From a bacterium (GTDB lineage Bacteria; Planctomycetota; UBA1135; GCA-002686595), in assembly GCA_024226735.1 (NCBI GenBank), contig JAAELL010000327.1:1-64000 (forward strand): a stretch of 64,000 nucleotides of DNA. The letters are read 5' to 3'. Position 1 is the first letter of the stretch, and every line of letters begins with the position of its first letter. This document shows, one piece after another, positions 26,552 through 34,974 of the stretch. Under the pieces are notes generated by a model. The model did no database searches and had not been told where the DNA came from. It saw only the letters and a program-made list of their open reading frames with translations. Made by a program: the position numbers and the translations under genes.

Positions 26552-27139
26552 ATGGTTCGACTCTCACGCATCTACACCAAGACTGGTGACGATGGGACGA
26601 CCGCTCTCGGTGACGGGACGCGGCTCCCCAAGCACCACCTGCGGATCGCCGCCTACGGGACCGTCGACGAGACGTCGTCGGTGATCGGGCTCGCACTGAC
26701 GAGCGGGCTCGAGGAGCGCTTCGCCGCGTGGCTGCGCGAGGTCCAGAACGATCTGTTCGACGTCGGCTCCGACCTGTGCGTGCCCGGCGAGGCTGGCGAG
26801 AAGCTGCGCATCACACCCGACTACGTGGCGCGTCTCGAGGCGCACATCGACGAAGTGAACGAGAGCCTCGAACCGCTGGAGTCGTTCGTCCTGCCGGGCG
26901 GCTCGCAGCAGGCGGCGTGGCTGCACTTGGCGCGCACGACGTGCCGTCGTTGCGAGCGCATCGTCGTGGCACTCTGCGAGGGGGACGACGAGGAGGGGCG
27001 CGTCAACGGCGAGGTCGTACGCTACCTCAACCGGCTCTCCGATCTCTTGTTCGTTCTGGCGCGGGCGGTGAACGACGGCGGCAAGGCCGACATCCTGTGG
27101 AAGCCCGGGGCCAACAAGGCGCCGGACGCGGACGAGTGA
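26552..27139 (+). CDS. pduO: ATP:cob(I)alamin adenosyltransferase, PduO type
   Basis: A 195-residue enzyme that attaches the adenosyl group to cobalamin. RIYTKTGDDGTTALGDG at the start is the ATP-binding signature of the PduO/MMAB type. VDETSSVIGLA, FVLPGGSQQAAWLHLARTTCRRCERIVV and YLNRLSDLLFVLARAVN complete the family pattern. The ATG at 26552 was chosen over one six codons upstream because MVRLSRIYTKTG matches family starts. It is followed 10 nt later by miaE. Confidence 0.94.
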   Translation: MVRLSRIYTKTGDDGTTALGDGTRLPKHHLRIAAYGTVDETSSVIGLALTSGLEERFAAWLREVQNDLFDVGSDLCVPGEAGEKLRITPDYVARLEAHIDEVNESLEPLESFVLPGGSQQAAWLHLARTTCRRCERIVVALCEGDDEEGRVNGEVVRYLNRLSDLLFVLARAVNDGGKADILWKPGANKAPDADE

Positions 27140-27149
27140 GCGCGACGGG

Positions 27150-27761
27150 ATGTTCAAGCTCGACCACTTGACCGATGCGAAATGGGTGGCGCGCGTCGCC
27201 GCCGAGCCCCTCGCGTTGCTGTCCGATCACGCTCTCTGCGAGCTGAAGGCCGCCGCTTCGGCGCAGTCCTTGATCGCGAAGAACCCCGAGCGGCGCGAGC
27301 TCGTGGAGGGGCTCGCCGAGGTGTCCGTCGAGGAGATGGAGCACTTCCGGCGCGTCGTGGGTGTGCTGCACGCGCGCGGCGGCACGCTCGGTCCGGCACT
27401 GCCGAGTCCCTACGCCGACGGCCTGCACCGCGCGGCCAAGCGGTCGCGTTTCGACCAGCTCTTGGACAGGCTCGTCGTCGCCGAGCTGATCGAGGCCCGT
27501 AGCCTCGAACGTTTCCACCTGCTCGCGACCCACCTCGAGGACCGCGAGCTGGCGGAGCTCTACGGCTCGCTGATGGCCTCGGAGGCCGGGCACCAGGCGT
27601 TGTTCGCCAAGCTCGCGCGGCGCTACTTCCCCGAGGCGGTTGTCGTACGGCGGGAAGCGGAGCTGCGGGCAGAAGAGGGAGCGCTCATCGCGCGGCTCAC
27701 GTTCGCGCCGTGCATGCACTCGGGACTCGCGCCCGGACCGGTCGCCAGCGACCGAGCCTGA
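27150..27761 (+). CDS. miaE: tRNA-(ms2io6A)-hydroxylase
   Basis: A 203-residue ferritin-like di-iron monooxygenase that hydroxylates the isopentenyl group of ms2i6A37 in tRNA. Ligand motifs are E-x-x-H type: EEMEHFRRV in helix 2 and SEAGHQALF in helix 4, with further Glu residues in LCELKAAASAQSLI and AELIEARSLERFHLL. The length fits the family. It starts 10 nt after the adenosyltransferase gene and ends 10 nt before the acyltransferase gene. Confidence 0.92.
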   Translation: MFKLDHLTDAKWVARVAAEPLALLSDHALCELKAAASAQSLIAKNPERRELVEGLAEVSVEEMEHFRRVVGVLHARGGTLGPALPSPYADGLHRAAKRSRFDQLLDRLVVAELIEARSLERFHLLATHLEDRELAELYGSLMASEAGHQALFAKLARRYFPEAVVVRREAELRAEEGALIARLTFAPCMHSGLAPGPVASDRA

Positions 27762-27771
27762 TCTCCGCGGG

Positions 27772-29256
27772 ATGCTCTTCAGCTCGACCGTATTCCTGAC
27801 GCTCTTCCTGCCGCTCGTCCTGCTGCTGTATTTCGGCCTGCCGAAAGTGCTGCGGAACAGCGTGCTGCTGCTCGCGAGCCTGTTCTTCTACGCCTGGGGC
27901 GAGGCGTTCCTGGTCGTCATCATGTTGGCCTCGATTGCGGCCAACTTCGGGTTCGGATTGTGGGTTGAGCGCGCGCGCGAGCGCGGCGGGGCCAAGCTCG
28001 CAGTCGCCGCGGCGGTCGTCTTCGACCTGGGGCTCCTGTTCGTCTTCAAGTACGCGAACTGGATCTGGGGCCTCGTCTCGGACGATCCGCTGGCAGCGGT
28101 GTTCGGCCCCACGCTCGTGCGGCTCGGCCTCCTGCCGGAGCTGCCGCCGGACGACTGGAGCATCCGTCTGCCGATCGGGATCAGCTTCTTCACGTTCCAG
28201 GCGATGTCGTACGTGATCGACGTCTACCGGCGCGACGGTCCCGTGCAGCGCAACCCGATCCACTTCGGCGTCTACATCGCGCTGTTTCCCCAGCTCATCG
28301 CTGGGCCGATCGTGCGCTACCGCGACGTCGCGCTCCAGATCGTGGATCGGGTCGTGACGCTCGATGGGTTCGCATGGGGCGTGCGCCGGTTCTTGATCGG
28401 GCTCGGAAAGAAGGTGCTCGTCGCGAACGTCGTCGCTCAGGTCGCCGACGGGATCTTCGGAACGCAGGCCGCCCCCGGCGTACCGGCGCACGAGCTCACG
28501 GTCGGCGTCGCGTGGCTGGGCCTTCTCTGCTACACGATCCAGATCTACTTCGACTTCTCGGGCTACTCGGACATGGCGATCGGGCTCGGACGGATGTTCG
28601 GGTTCCGGTTCCTCGAGAACTTCGATCATCCCTACGTCGCGCGCAGCATCACCGAGTTCTGGCGGCGCTGGCACATCTCGCTGTCGTCTTGGTATCGCGA
28701 CTACCTGTACATCCCGCTGGGCGGCAACCGGCACGGGCCTGGTCGCACCTACTTCAACCTCGTGCTCGTGTTCTTCCTGTGCGGTCTGTGGCACGGGGCG
28801 AGTGCGAGCTTCGTGGTCTGGGGCCTCTACCACGGCGCCTTCTTGGTGATCGAGCGGCTAGGTCTCGCGCGCGTGCTCGGGCGCGCGCATCCGGCGCTGC
28901 GTCACCTCTACCTGCTCCTGGTCGTGATGGTCGGCTGGGTCTTCTTCCGTGCCGACGACTTCACGTACGCGTCCGCGTACGCCGCGACCCTGTTCGGGGC
29001 GGGTGCCGAGGCGAGCGGCGTGTGGGCGGTGGGGCACTTCTGGAGCCCGCTGCTCGCGATCGGGCTGGCCTGTGGCGTCATCGGTTCGACGCCGTGGCAG
29101 CCGCGACTCGCCGCATGGCGGGCGCGCACCAGCTCGGCCGGTCTCGCGCTGGCCTACGAGGCGAGCGCTCTGGTGTGCCTGCTCTCGATCCTCGTACTTT
29201 CCGCGCTGGAGCTCGCGGCCGGCTCCTACAACCCGTTCATCTACTTCCGCTTCTGA
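27772..29256 (+). CDS. MBOAT-family membrane O-acyltransferase (AlgI-like)
   Basis: A 494-residue polytopic membrane protein of the MBOAT family, which passes acyl groups across the membrane to a secreted polysaccharide. The family core is present: FFTFQAMSYVIDVYRRD, FPQLIAGPIVRY, FDFSGYSDMAIGLGRMFGF, ITEFWRRWHISLSSWYRDYLYIPLGGNRHG, and LWHGASASFVVWGLYHG with the conserved His. The ATG at 27772 opens the first membrane span directly. The stop overlaps the start of the AlgX/AlgJ-like gene by 1 nt (TGATG), the usual two-gene O-acetylation arrangement. Confidence 0.93.
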   Translation: MLFSSTVFLTLFLPLVLLLYFGLPKVLRNSVLLLASLFFYAWGEAFLVVIMLASIAANFGFGLWVERARERGGAKLAVAAAVVFDLGLLFVFKYANWIWGLVSDDPLAAVFGPTLVRLGLLPELPPDDWSIRLPIGISFFTFQAMSYVIDVYRRDGPVQRNPIHFGVYIALFPQLIAGPIVRYRDVALQIVDRVVTLDGFAWGVRRFLIGLGKKVLVANVVAQVADGIFGTQAAPGVPAHELTVGVAWLGLLCYTIQIYFDFSGYSDMAIGLGRMFGFRFLENFDHPYVARSITEFWRRWHISLSSWYRDYLYIPLGGNRHGPGRTYFNLVLVFFLCGLWHGASASFVVWGLYHGAFLVIERLGLARVLGRAHPALRHLYLLLVVMVGWVFFRADDFTYASAYAATLFGAGAEASGVWAVGHFWSPLLAIGLACGVIGSTPWQPRLAAWRARTSSAGLALAYEASALVCLLSILVLSALELAAGSYNPFIYFRF

Positions 29257-30830
29257 TGGACTCGATGACGCACACGGACGGGATCAGGCTGGAGAAGCCG
29301 CGGCGCGCCGCGAACGTCCTGCTCGTCGCTTTGTTTCTCGGCGTGCTCGTCACGCCGCCGGCGCGCCAGCTGTTGCGCGGCGGCGACTACGCGGCGGAGC
29401 TGCGAAAGGCCGAGCGGCGCGGTGCGGCGCCCTTTCCGAAGCAGCCCGCGAGCCGCACCGAGATCGAGAGTTGGCCGCGCGGTTTCGACGCCTGGTACGC
29501 CGACGCGCTCGGTTTCCGCGAGCCGCTCTTGCGCGTGCACAACCGGCTCTTCTGGTTCGGTCTGGGCGTTTCGCCGAACCCGACGGTCAAGCGGGGCAGC
29601 GACGGTTGGCTCTTCTTCTCCGGGCATGAGACGCTCGAGCAGATCCGCGGTGCCCACCCCTTCACCGAAGACGAGCTCGCCCAGTGGCAGCGCGTCTTCG
29701 AACGGCGTCACGCTTGGCTCACCGAGCGCGGCATCGAGTACTTGTTCGTGCTCGGGCCCACGAAGGGGCGCGTGTACTCCGAGCGCCTGCCGGCGGCGTT
29801 CCGGCCGAGGCAGCCCGGGCGGCTCGAGCAGTTCCTCGCGCACATGCGCGAAGCGAACAGCCCCGTGCCGATCCTGGACCTGCGCGAGGACCTGGTCGCG
29901 GCAAAGGCCGGCGACGTGCCGGCCGAAGGGGACTTCGTCTACTACCCGCTCGGTACCCACTGGGGGCACCGCGGCGCGGTCGTCGCGACGCGCGCGATCG
30001 TGCGCGCGCTCGGGGGCACCGTGATGCAGGGCGTCGAGCCACCCGAGCTGGACGGCTTCGTGCGGCGCAAGGCAGGGACGCAGGGCGACACGTGGGCCGA
30101 GCGCCTGTACCTCGAGGACCGGCTGATCCAGACGAGCTGGGTCTACGCGCCGAAGCGGCGCGAGTTGAAGTCGCAGAAAATCCCGCACACGCGCTTCGGC
30201 GAGCGCTACCGCCAGCCGGATCTTCCTGACCTGCCGCGGGTCCTGATGCACCACGATTCGTACGCACGGCTCGTGCGACCGCTGCTTGCACGGCACGCCT
30301 CCGAGCAGGTCTCGTACTGGAGCCACGCATGGAATCTCGCGCGCATCGAGCTCGAGAAACCAGACGTCGTCGTCGACCTGGGCGTCGAGCGCATCTTCGT
30401 CACCGCGACGCCCCGTTTCCTGTCGATCGAGAGCCAGGGCGAGCTCGAGGCGAGCTTCGAGGCGTCGAACGAGACGGTGTTGACCGTCGGCGAGGCGCGC
30501 ACGTTCGCGGCCATGCAGAAGTTCGAGCTGTTCGACACGCCGCTGCTCGCCGCTTTCGACTCCGCCGAGCGGGACCTCGTCGTGCGCGTCGACGTCCGTG
30601 CTTCCGGGCCCGGCCTGCTCGAGCTATTGCTGCCGGTGGGGGAGCGCTTTCCCCGCGCGCGCGCCGTGCATGTGTACGTCGATGCGGAGCGCCGCGTGCT
30701 CTACGTGCGCGTTCCCGGGCGCCGCGCAGGTGCGGGACCGTTCCGTTTCGGCACCGAGCACCGCGCTGGGGAATGGACGGTCCACGCGGTCGAGGCACGC
30801 GTCGTTCCGCGCTTGGAGGCTCCACGATGA
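29256..30830 (+). CDS. AlgX/AlgJ-like SGNH protein of an O-acylation pair
   Basis: A 524-residue protein with one N-terminal membrane anchor (ANVLLVALFLGVLVTPPAR) and a periplasmic SGNH-like domain of the AlgJ/AlgX type (GFREPLLRVHNRLFWFGLGVSPNPTVKRGSDGWLFFSG). The Ser block is probably LMHHDSYARLVRPLL. At the Asp-x-His site the sequence is YYPLGTHWGHRGA, so the His is kept but the usual Asp is a Gly. About 150 C-terminal residues form an extra beta-rich region. It should accept acyl groups from the MBOAT partner and pass them to an exported glycan. Confidence 0.85.
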   Translation: MDSMTHTDGIRLEKPRRAANVLLVALFLGVLVTPPARQLLRGGDYAAELRKAERRGAAPFPKQPASRTEIESWPRGFDAWYADALGFREPLLRVHNRLFWFGLGVSPNPTVKRGSDGWLFFSGHETLEQIRGAHPFTEDELAQWQRVFERRHAWLTERGIEYLFVLGPTKGRVYSERLPAAFRPRQPGRLEQFLAHMREANSPVPILDLREDLVAAKAGDVPAEGDFVYYPLGTHWGHRGAVVATRAIVRALGGTVMQGVEPPELDGFVRRKAGTQGDTWAERLYLEDRLIQTSWVYAPKRRELKSQKIPHTRFGERYRQPDLPDLPRVLMHHDSYARLVRPLLARHASEQVSYWSHAWNLARIELEKPDVVVDLGVERIFVTATPRFLSIESQGELEASFEASNETVLTVGEARTFAAMQKFELFDTPLLAAFDSAERDLVVRVDVRASGPGLLELLLPVGERFPRARAVHVYVDAERRVLYVRVPGRRAGAGPFRFGTEHRAGEWTVHAVEARVVPRLEAPR

Positions 30831-31108
30831 CGGCCGGCGTCAAGGCGCTGCACGTGTTGGTCTCCGGCAGGGTCCAGGGCGTCGCCTTTCGCTGGCACAC
30901 GCGCGATGCCGCGCGTGCGATCGGGGTTCGGGGCTGGGTGCGCAACGTGGACGACGGCCGGGTCGAGGTGCACTGCGAGGGGCCGGAGGACAAGCTCGAG
31001 CTGTTCCTGGCCTTTCTCGCGGAGGGGCCGCCCGCGAGCCGCGTTACGGGTCTCGAACGTGAACCGGCGGGGACGCAGGGTGCGGACTCCTTCGAGATCG
31101 TGCGCTGA
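30827..31108 (+). CDS. acyP: Acylphosphatase
   Basis: A 93-residue hydrolase of acyl phosphates. The catalytic Arg is R22 in VSGRVQGVAFRWHTR and the Asn is N40 in GVRGWVRNVDDGRVEV. The chain ends SFEIVR as in the family. It overlaps the end of the AlgX/J-like gene by 4 nt (ATGA) and is therefore translated with the O-acylation genes. Confidence 0.95.
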   Translation: MTAGVKALHVLVSGRVQGVAFRWHTRDAARAIGVRGWVRNVDDGRVEVHCEGPEDKLELFLAFLAEGPPASRVTGLEREPAGTQGADSFEIVR

Positions 31109-31137
31109 GGTACCGCATTGATATTCTGGTAGGCCAC

Positions 31138-32592
31138 ATGAAGAAGCTCATGCTGCCGCTCATGGCTTTGGCACTCTCGGCGACGTCCACGGCCGGCGTC
31201 CAGGACGAGTCCGCCGTCGGTTTCGCCAAGGGGCGCTTCCTACCCGACCTCGAGCTGCCGACGATCGACGGCGAGCGCACCGTGCGGCTCTCGTCGCTGC
31301 GCGGCAAGAAGCTGCTGCTCGTGCAGTTCGCCTCGTGGTGAGCGGGTTGCCGCCAGCACGTGCCGGTCTGGCACGAGGCCCTGAAGGCCGCCCGCAAGCG
31401 CGACGACTTCGTGATGATCGGCATCACGCAGGAACAGCACCCCGACCGTTGCCGCCTCTACGCGCAGTGGCAGGGGATCGACTGGCCGATCCTGTGGGAC
31501 CCGTTCAACCTCACCGACAGCTACGCGGTGCCGATCTTCCTGGGCGTCGACGAGATCGGCTTCGTGCGCGAGCAGTTCCACGCGCGCAAGGGGCAGGAGG
31601 CGTTCGCGGCATTCCTCGACACGATGTACCCCGCGAATCAGGTGCCGCCCGCGGGCGTGCCACCGACGTTACAGGCGCAGACGAAGGAGGCTGCCCAGGG
31701 CCGTGGGTCGGCGCTCGCGCGCATGCTGTGGGGCGGTCACGAGGTCTACGACGAGGCGATCGAGGCGTTCACCGCCCGAGCCGTGGAGGGTGACGCGACT
31801 GCACGCGACAGCTTCGAGCTCGGCGTCGCGCTGCGCCTGCGCTACGACTCGCTGGCTTTCCGCCCCGCCGACTTCCAGGACTCGCTCGCCTCCTGGACTC
31901 AGGCTCTGACGATGCAGCCGCGACAGTACATCTGGCGTCGGCGCATCCAGCAGTGGGGGCCCGTGCTGGACAAGCCGTACCCGTTCTACGGGTGGGTGGC
32001 CGAGGCGCGGAAGGCGATCGAGGACCGTGGCGAGAAGCTACACCCCGTCGCGGTCGGACTCACCAGCTCCGAGCTCGCGCGCAAGTCGAACGAGATGCCG
32101 CCCGTGGGCGTGCGCGGCGTGAACCCCGATCCCGAGGGCAAGATCGAAGCGGATCCGGGAGCTCTCGTCCACATCGAGAGCGCGGCGGCGCTGCACACCG
32201 GCATCGCCGGGGGCCGCGCGCGCATTCCCGCCGGGACGGCGCGCATTCACGTCGCTCTGCGCCCGGACGTCAAACGAGACGTGCACTACTCGAACGAGGC
32301 GGGCCCGGTGCAGGTGTGGGTCGAGGTCCCGGAGGAGTGGCGCATCGACCGGAACCTCTTTACGGTCGCCGGACCGCCCAACACCGAGAGCTCGAGCGAC
32401 GTGCGCCGCTTCGATTTCGAGGTCGTCCCCCCGCTCGGTCCTCCGCCGGTCGGCGTGAAGTTGAAAGCCTTCGCGCTCTACTACGTCTGCGACGGCGAGG
32501 ACGGCCTCTGTGTCTATCGCCGGCAGGACTTCGAGATCCCGATCCCTCTCCCTGCGCTCGGTGGCCCGCCGGACACGGATGAAGGACGCTGA
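31138..32592 (+). CDS. Exported thioredoxin-like selenoprotein (UAGC active site)
   Basis: A single 484-residue frame if the TGA at 31339-31341 is read as selenocysteine. The signal peptide is MKKLMLPLMALALSATSTAG. The TlpA/AhpC-type domain follows: FLPDLELPTIDGERTVRLSSLRGKKLLLVQFASW, then U68-A-G-C71, then RQHVPVWHEALKAARKRDDFVMIGITQEQ. In relatives this position is the first Cys of CxxC, so Sec replaces a catalytic Cys. The rest of the chain has a TPR-like helical stretch and an Ig-like end with YYVCDGEDGLC. A hairpin with a GGTCT loop follows the TGA. If TGA were a real stop, the gene would be a 67-residue fragment lacking its active site. Confidence 0.85.
31342..31380 (+). promoter_or_regulatory. 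SECIS-like hairpin downstream of the Sec TGA (thioredoxin-like gene)
   Basis: CGTGCC-GGTCT-GGCACG (31359-31375) forms a perfect 6-bp stem with a 5-nt loop, and a lower 3-bp stem GCC/GGC is possible. The loop starts 23 nt after the TGA. The apical GGUCU is the loop of the E. coli fdhF SECIS recognised by SelB. A U lies four bases before the loop, where the bulged U of fdhF sits, but here it could pair. Confidence 0.7.
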
Positions 32593-32689
32593 AGTTTGAG
32601 GGAATAACACGCTCCCCGCGGGGTCCCTGGACGGACACACCCTGACGGCGGATCTGGCAGCCGCACGCCGAGAACCGTACTCGACGACC

Positions 32690-33724
32690 ATGATCCACGA
32701 CCGCACGCTCACGCGCGCCATCGCACTCTTCGCATTCGCCGCTACCTTCCCCGCCTGCAGCACCCTGGCTCCGGCTCCCGACCCGAGCCCGGTCGTGCGC
32801 GGTCCGCTGCACATCCGCAACCAGCACCCGCTGGCGCTGAACGTGCTCTCGTTGCGCCCGAGGCGTGCGGCGGTGCAGGAGCGCGGCAGCCCCGGCTACG
32901 CGGTCGACCTCGCATACGCCAGCATCTTTGAGGTCGACGACGACCTCACCGAGGGCGACGAGGTCTCGTTCGACGGCGAGCTCCTGCGCAGCTCGGCGCG
33001 CGCGCGCTTCGGGCTCGGACGCGGGACTGACGTCGAGGTCGAGGTCGCGGCGCTCTACGGAACGAGCGGGTTCCTCGACAGCTTCATCGACGACTTCCAC
33101 GACGCGACGCTGCTGCCCGGTGGCGGCCGCTCGAGCACGGACAGGGACCAGTTCGACATGGCGCTCGCGCACGAGGGCGAAACCGCGTACGGCCTCGAGG
33201 AGGACCGCGTCGGCTTCGGCGACCTGCCGGTCGTCGTCACCCACGCGGTGCGCGACGAGGACGACGATGGCCCCGCCGTCGCGATTCGCTTTGGAATCGA
33301 GCTGCCGACCGGTTCCGAGGACCGCGGCTTCGGCAACGGGGCGCTCGACTTCGGCTTCGGTGTCCTCGCCGAGCGCAGCTACGGCCGCTGGTCGCTCTTC
33401 GGCGCCCTCGACTACGTCGCCCCGAGCGAGTCGGACGCCTTCGAGGACGCGAACTTGGAGCTGCTCGACATCTTCCAGGGCCAGTTCGGGGTCGAGTACC
33501 GCTGGCACGACCGGATGTCGGTCCTGGGCCAGCTCTTCCTCACTACGCCGATGGTCGACGAGATCGACCTCGAGGAGATCGATCGCGAGGTGCTCTTGTT
33601 CGGCGCCGGGTGCGCGTGGGACTTCGGTGAGAGCGCGCGCATGTACGCGGTGTTCAACGAGGACCTGGTCGCCGCCGCGGGGCCCGACTTCTCGGTCCTC
33701 GTGGGAGTGTCATGGGGTTTCTGA
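32690..33724 (+). CDS. DUF3187-like lipoprotein, probable beta-barrel
   Basis: A 344-residue lipoprotein with lipobox ATFPACS (Cys near residue 23). The mature chain begins RGPLHIRNQHPLALNVLSLRPRRA and is made of alternating beta strands ending in an aromatic-rich strand (SVLVGVSWGF), as in outer-membrane barrels. This is the DUF3187 pattern; the function is unknown. Its stop overlaps the ATG of a decayed phoD gene by 1 nt (TGATG), so the two were once translated together. Confidence 0.85.
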   Translation: MIHDRTLTRAIALFAFAATFPACSTLAPAPDPSPVVRGPLHIRNQHPLALNVLSLRPRRAAVQERGSPGYAVDLAYASIFEVDDDLTEGDEVSFDGELLRSSARARFGLGRGTDVEVEVAALYGTSGFLDSFIDDFHDATLLPGGGRSSTDRDQFDMALAHEGETAYGLEEDRVGFGDLPVVVTHAVRDEDDDGPAVAIRFGIELPTGSEDRGFGNGALDFGFGVLAERSYGRWSLFGALDYVAPSESDAFEDANLELLDIFQGQFGVEYRWHDRMSVLGQLFLTTPMVDEIDLEEIDREVLLFGAGCAWDFGESARMYAVFNEDLVAAAGPDFSVLVGVSWGF

Positions 33725-34134
33725 TGCGCCGTTCTCCGCGCGGCCTCGCGTCCGTCCTTGCCTTTCCGGGGTCCAGACCGGCGATCTCTCCGGCGACCGC
33801 GCCATCGTCTGGGCGCGCGCGGGCCGGCGGCGCTCGTCGACACCGACTTCACGGCCAAGCTCGACCTCGCGGGTCTGCCTCCCGGCCAGAAGGTTCACTT
33901 CCGAGCCACGATGGCACCGCGAACGACCAGGAAGAGCCCGGCGCCAAGACCGCGTTCCTTGGACGTGAGCAGCTGCGCTGGCTCGAGCGCGCCCTCCTCG
34001 CCTCGAACGCGACGTGGAAGATCATCGCGTCGGACATGCCGATCGGCCTCGTCGTCACCGACGGGAAGGACTTCGAGAACTGCGCCAACGGGAACGGGCC
34101 GCCCCGTGGACGCGAGCTCGAGATCGCTGGGCTT
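33724..34134 (+). pseudogene. phoD: Decayed PhoD-type alkaline phosphatase gene
   Basis: Three pieces of a PhoD-family enzyme are scattered over three reading frames. The ATG at 33724 gives a Tat-like start MRRSPRGLASVLAFPG. The next pieces are SGVQTGDLSGDRAIVWARA (33765-33822) and ALVDTDFTAKLDLAGLPPGQ plus KVHFRA (33824-33907). The last is GTANDQEEPGAKTAFLGREQ, then LRWLERALLAS, then WKIIASDMPIGLVVTDGKDF and RGRELEIAGL (33912-34134). A normal PhoD is about 500 residues, so most of the middle and end are deleted and several frameshifts are present. Confidence 0.8.
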
Positions 34135-34477
34135 CGCTGACGAAGTGTCCGCTGCCGTAACCGACGTGGGAGACCTCGAGCGCCCACCCGCCGGGCCCGT
34201 CGCGGTACAGGTCGACGCGGCCGTCAGAATCCCCATTGGGATACCCGATGAACAGCACGTCGTCGTCGATCAGGTAGGGGTCGGCTTGGCTGGTTCCCTG
34301 GGGCACGAACGGCGCACCCTCGGGGACCCATTGGCTGCCGCCCCGACGCCAGATACGGAGCTCATCGGTCGTGGGGCTCATCGCCGACAGCCGCTCGCCG
34401 TTCCACTGCAGCGAGCCGTGTTGCACGTCGAACCCGGGTTCCCCCATGAGCTGGACGTCGCATTGGGTGTCGGACGG
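34133..34477 (-). pseudogene. Remnant of a secreted protein gene
   Basis: Minus-strand coding-like sequence reads SDTQCDVQLMGEPGFDVQHG, then ERLSAMSPTTDELRIWRRGG, then PYLIDDDVLFIGYPNGDSDG and SHVGYGSGHFVSE. It lacks a start, a signal peptide and a proper end: it breaks off exactly where the phoD remnant stops. The style recalls the secreted beta-propeller-like proteins of this genome. The reading frame continues upstream to 34600 but that part looks non-coding. Confidence 0.55.
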
Positions 34478-34618
34478 CGGCGAGAGCGAGCGCGGCGGCG
34501 AATAGACGCACGGCGAATAGGGTCGGGGGAAATGGGGGACGGAACGACTCCAGCCCCTTTCTTTGCCGCCCGCTTCAGCACCATTGGCAGCGTGCGCCAC
34601 GGCCGCGATCGGCCGTCC

Positions 34619-34879
34619 CTACGCCCCGAGCCGCATCAACCGCTGCAGGAGCGATAGCTTCTTCGGCTGCGCCTCGAACTGCTTGCAGTCCCCGCGCAGG
34701 TTGATCTTCTTGTGGTTGCCCGGGATCTGCTGCTGGTCGAGGAAGGCCTCTTTTTGCGTCACGACGAGGTTGTCGGGGTGCCAGCACCCCGTGCGCAGCG
34801 CCTGGTAGGGGGCTTCGCGGAAGTGACGGCAGTCGGAGCACTTCACCTTGATCATGGCTTCGAGGGGCAAACGCGACAT
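34619..34879 (-). CDS. Small Cys-rich protein, probable zinc binder
   Basis: An 86-residue soluble protein with VKCSDCRHF, a lone GCWHP and a GDCKQF, giving four Cys in a C-x2-C / C / C layout typical of a small zinc ribbon. The ATG at 34855 (MIKVKCSDC) is an alternative start; neither has a ribosome site. I do not recognise the family. Confidence 0.7.
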   Translation of the reverse strand: MSRLPLEAMIKVKCSDCRHFREAPYQALRTGCWHPDNLVVTQKEAFLDQQQIPGNHKKINLRGDCKQFEAQPKKLSLLQRLMRLGA

Positions 34880-34974
34880 CTCAGGAGGCCGGTCGAGGGC
34901 CTACGGGCGAAACAAGATAGTGACCTCGGTCCGGATCGGCCAGCCGCGCCCACGAACTTCGTCCCAGTTGCCCT

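Noticed and set aside
31360-32592. Separate gene starting at an in-frame GTG after the TGA
   Set aside because: It would lack a signal peptide and begin in the middle of the thioredoxin fold. The joined frame with Sec68 explains both halves.
33722-33724. TGA at the end of the DUF3187 gene as another selenocysteine codon
   Set aside because: No redox motif surrounds it, no GGTCT hairpin was found after it, and the protein ends in a typical aromatic beta strand.
33712-34140. Intact 142-residue protein gene
   Set aside because: Only its second half resembles a known protein (PhoD) and other PhoD pieces lie in different frames, so it is a pseudogene fragment.
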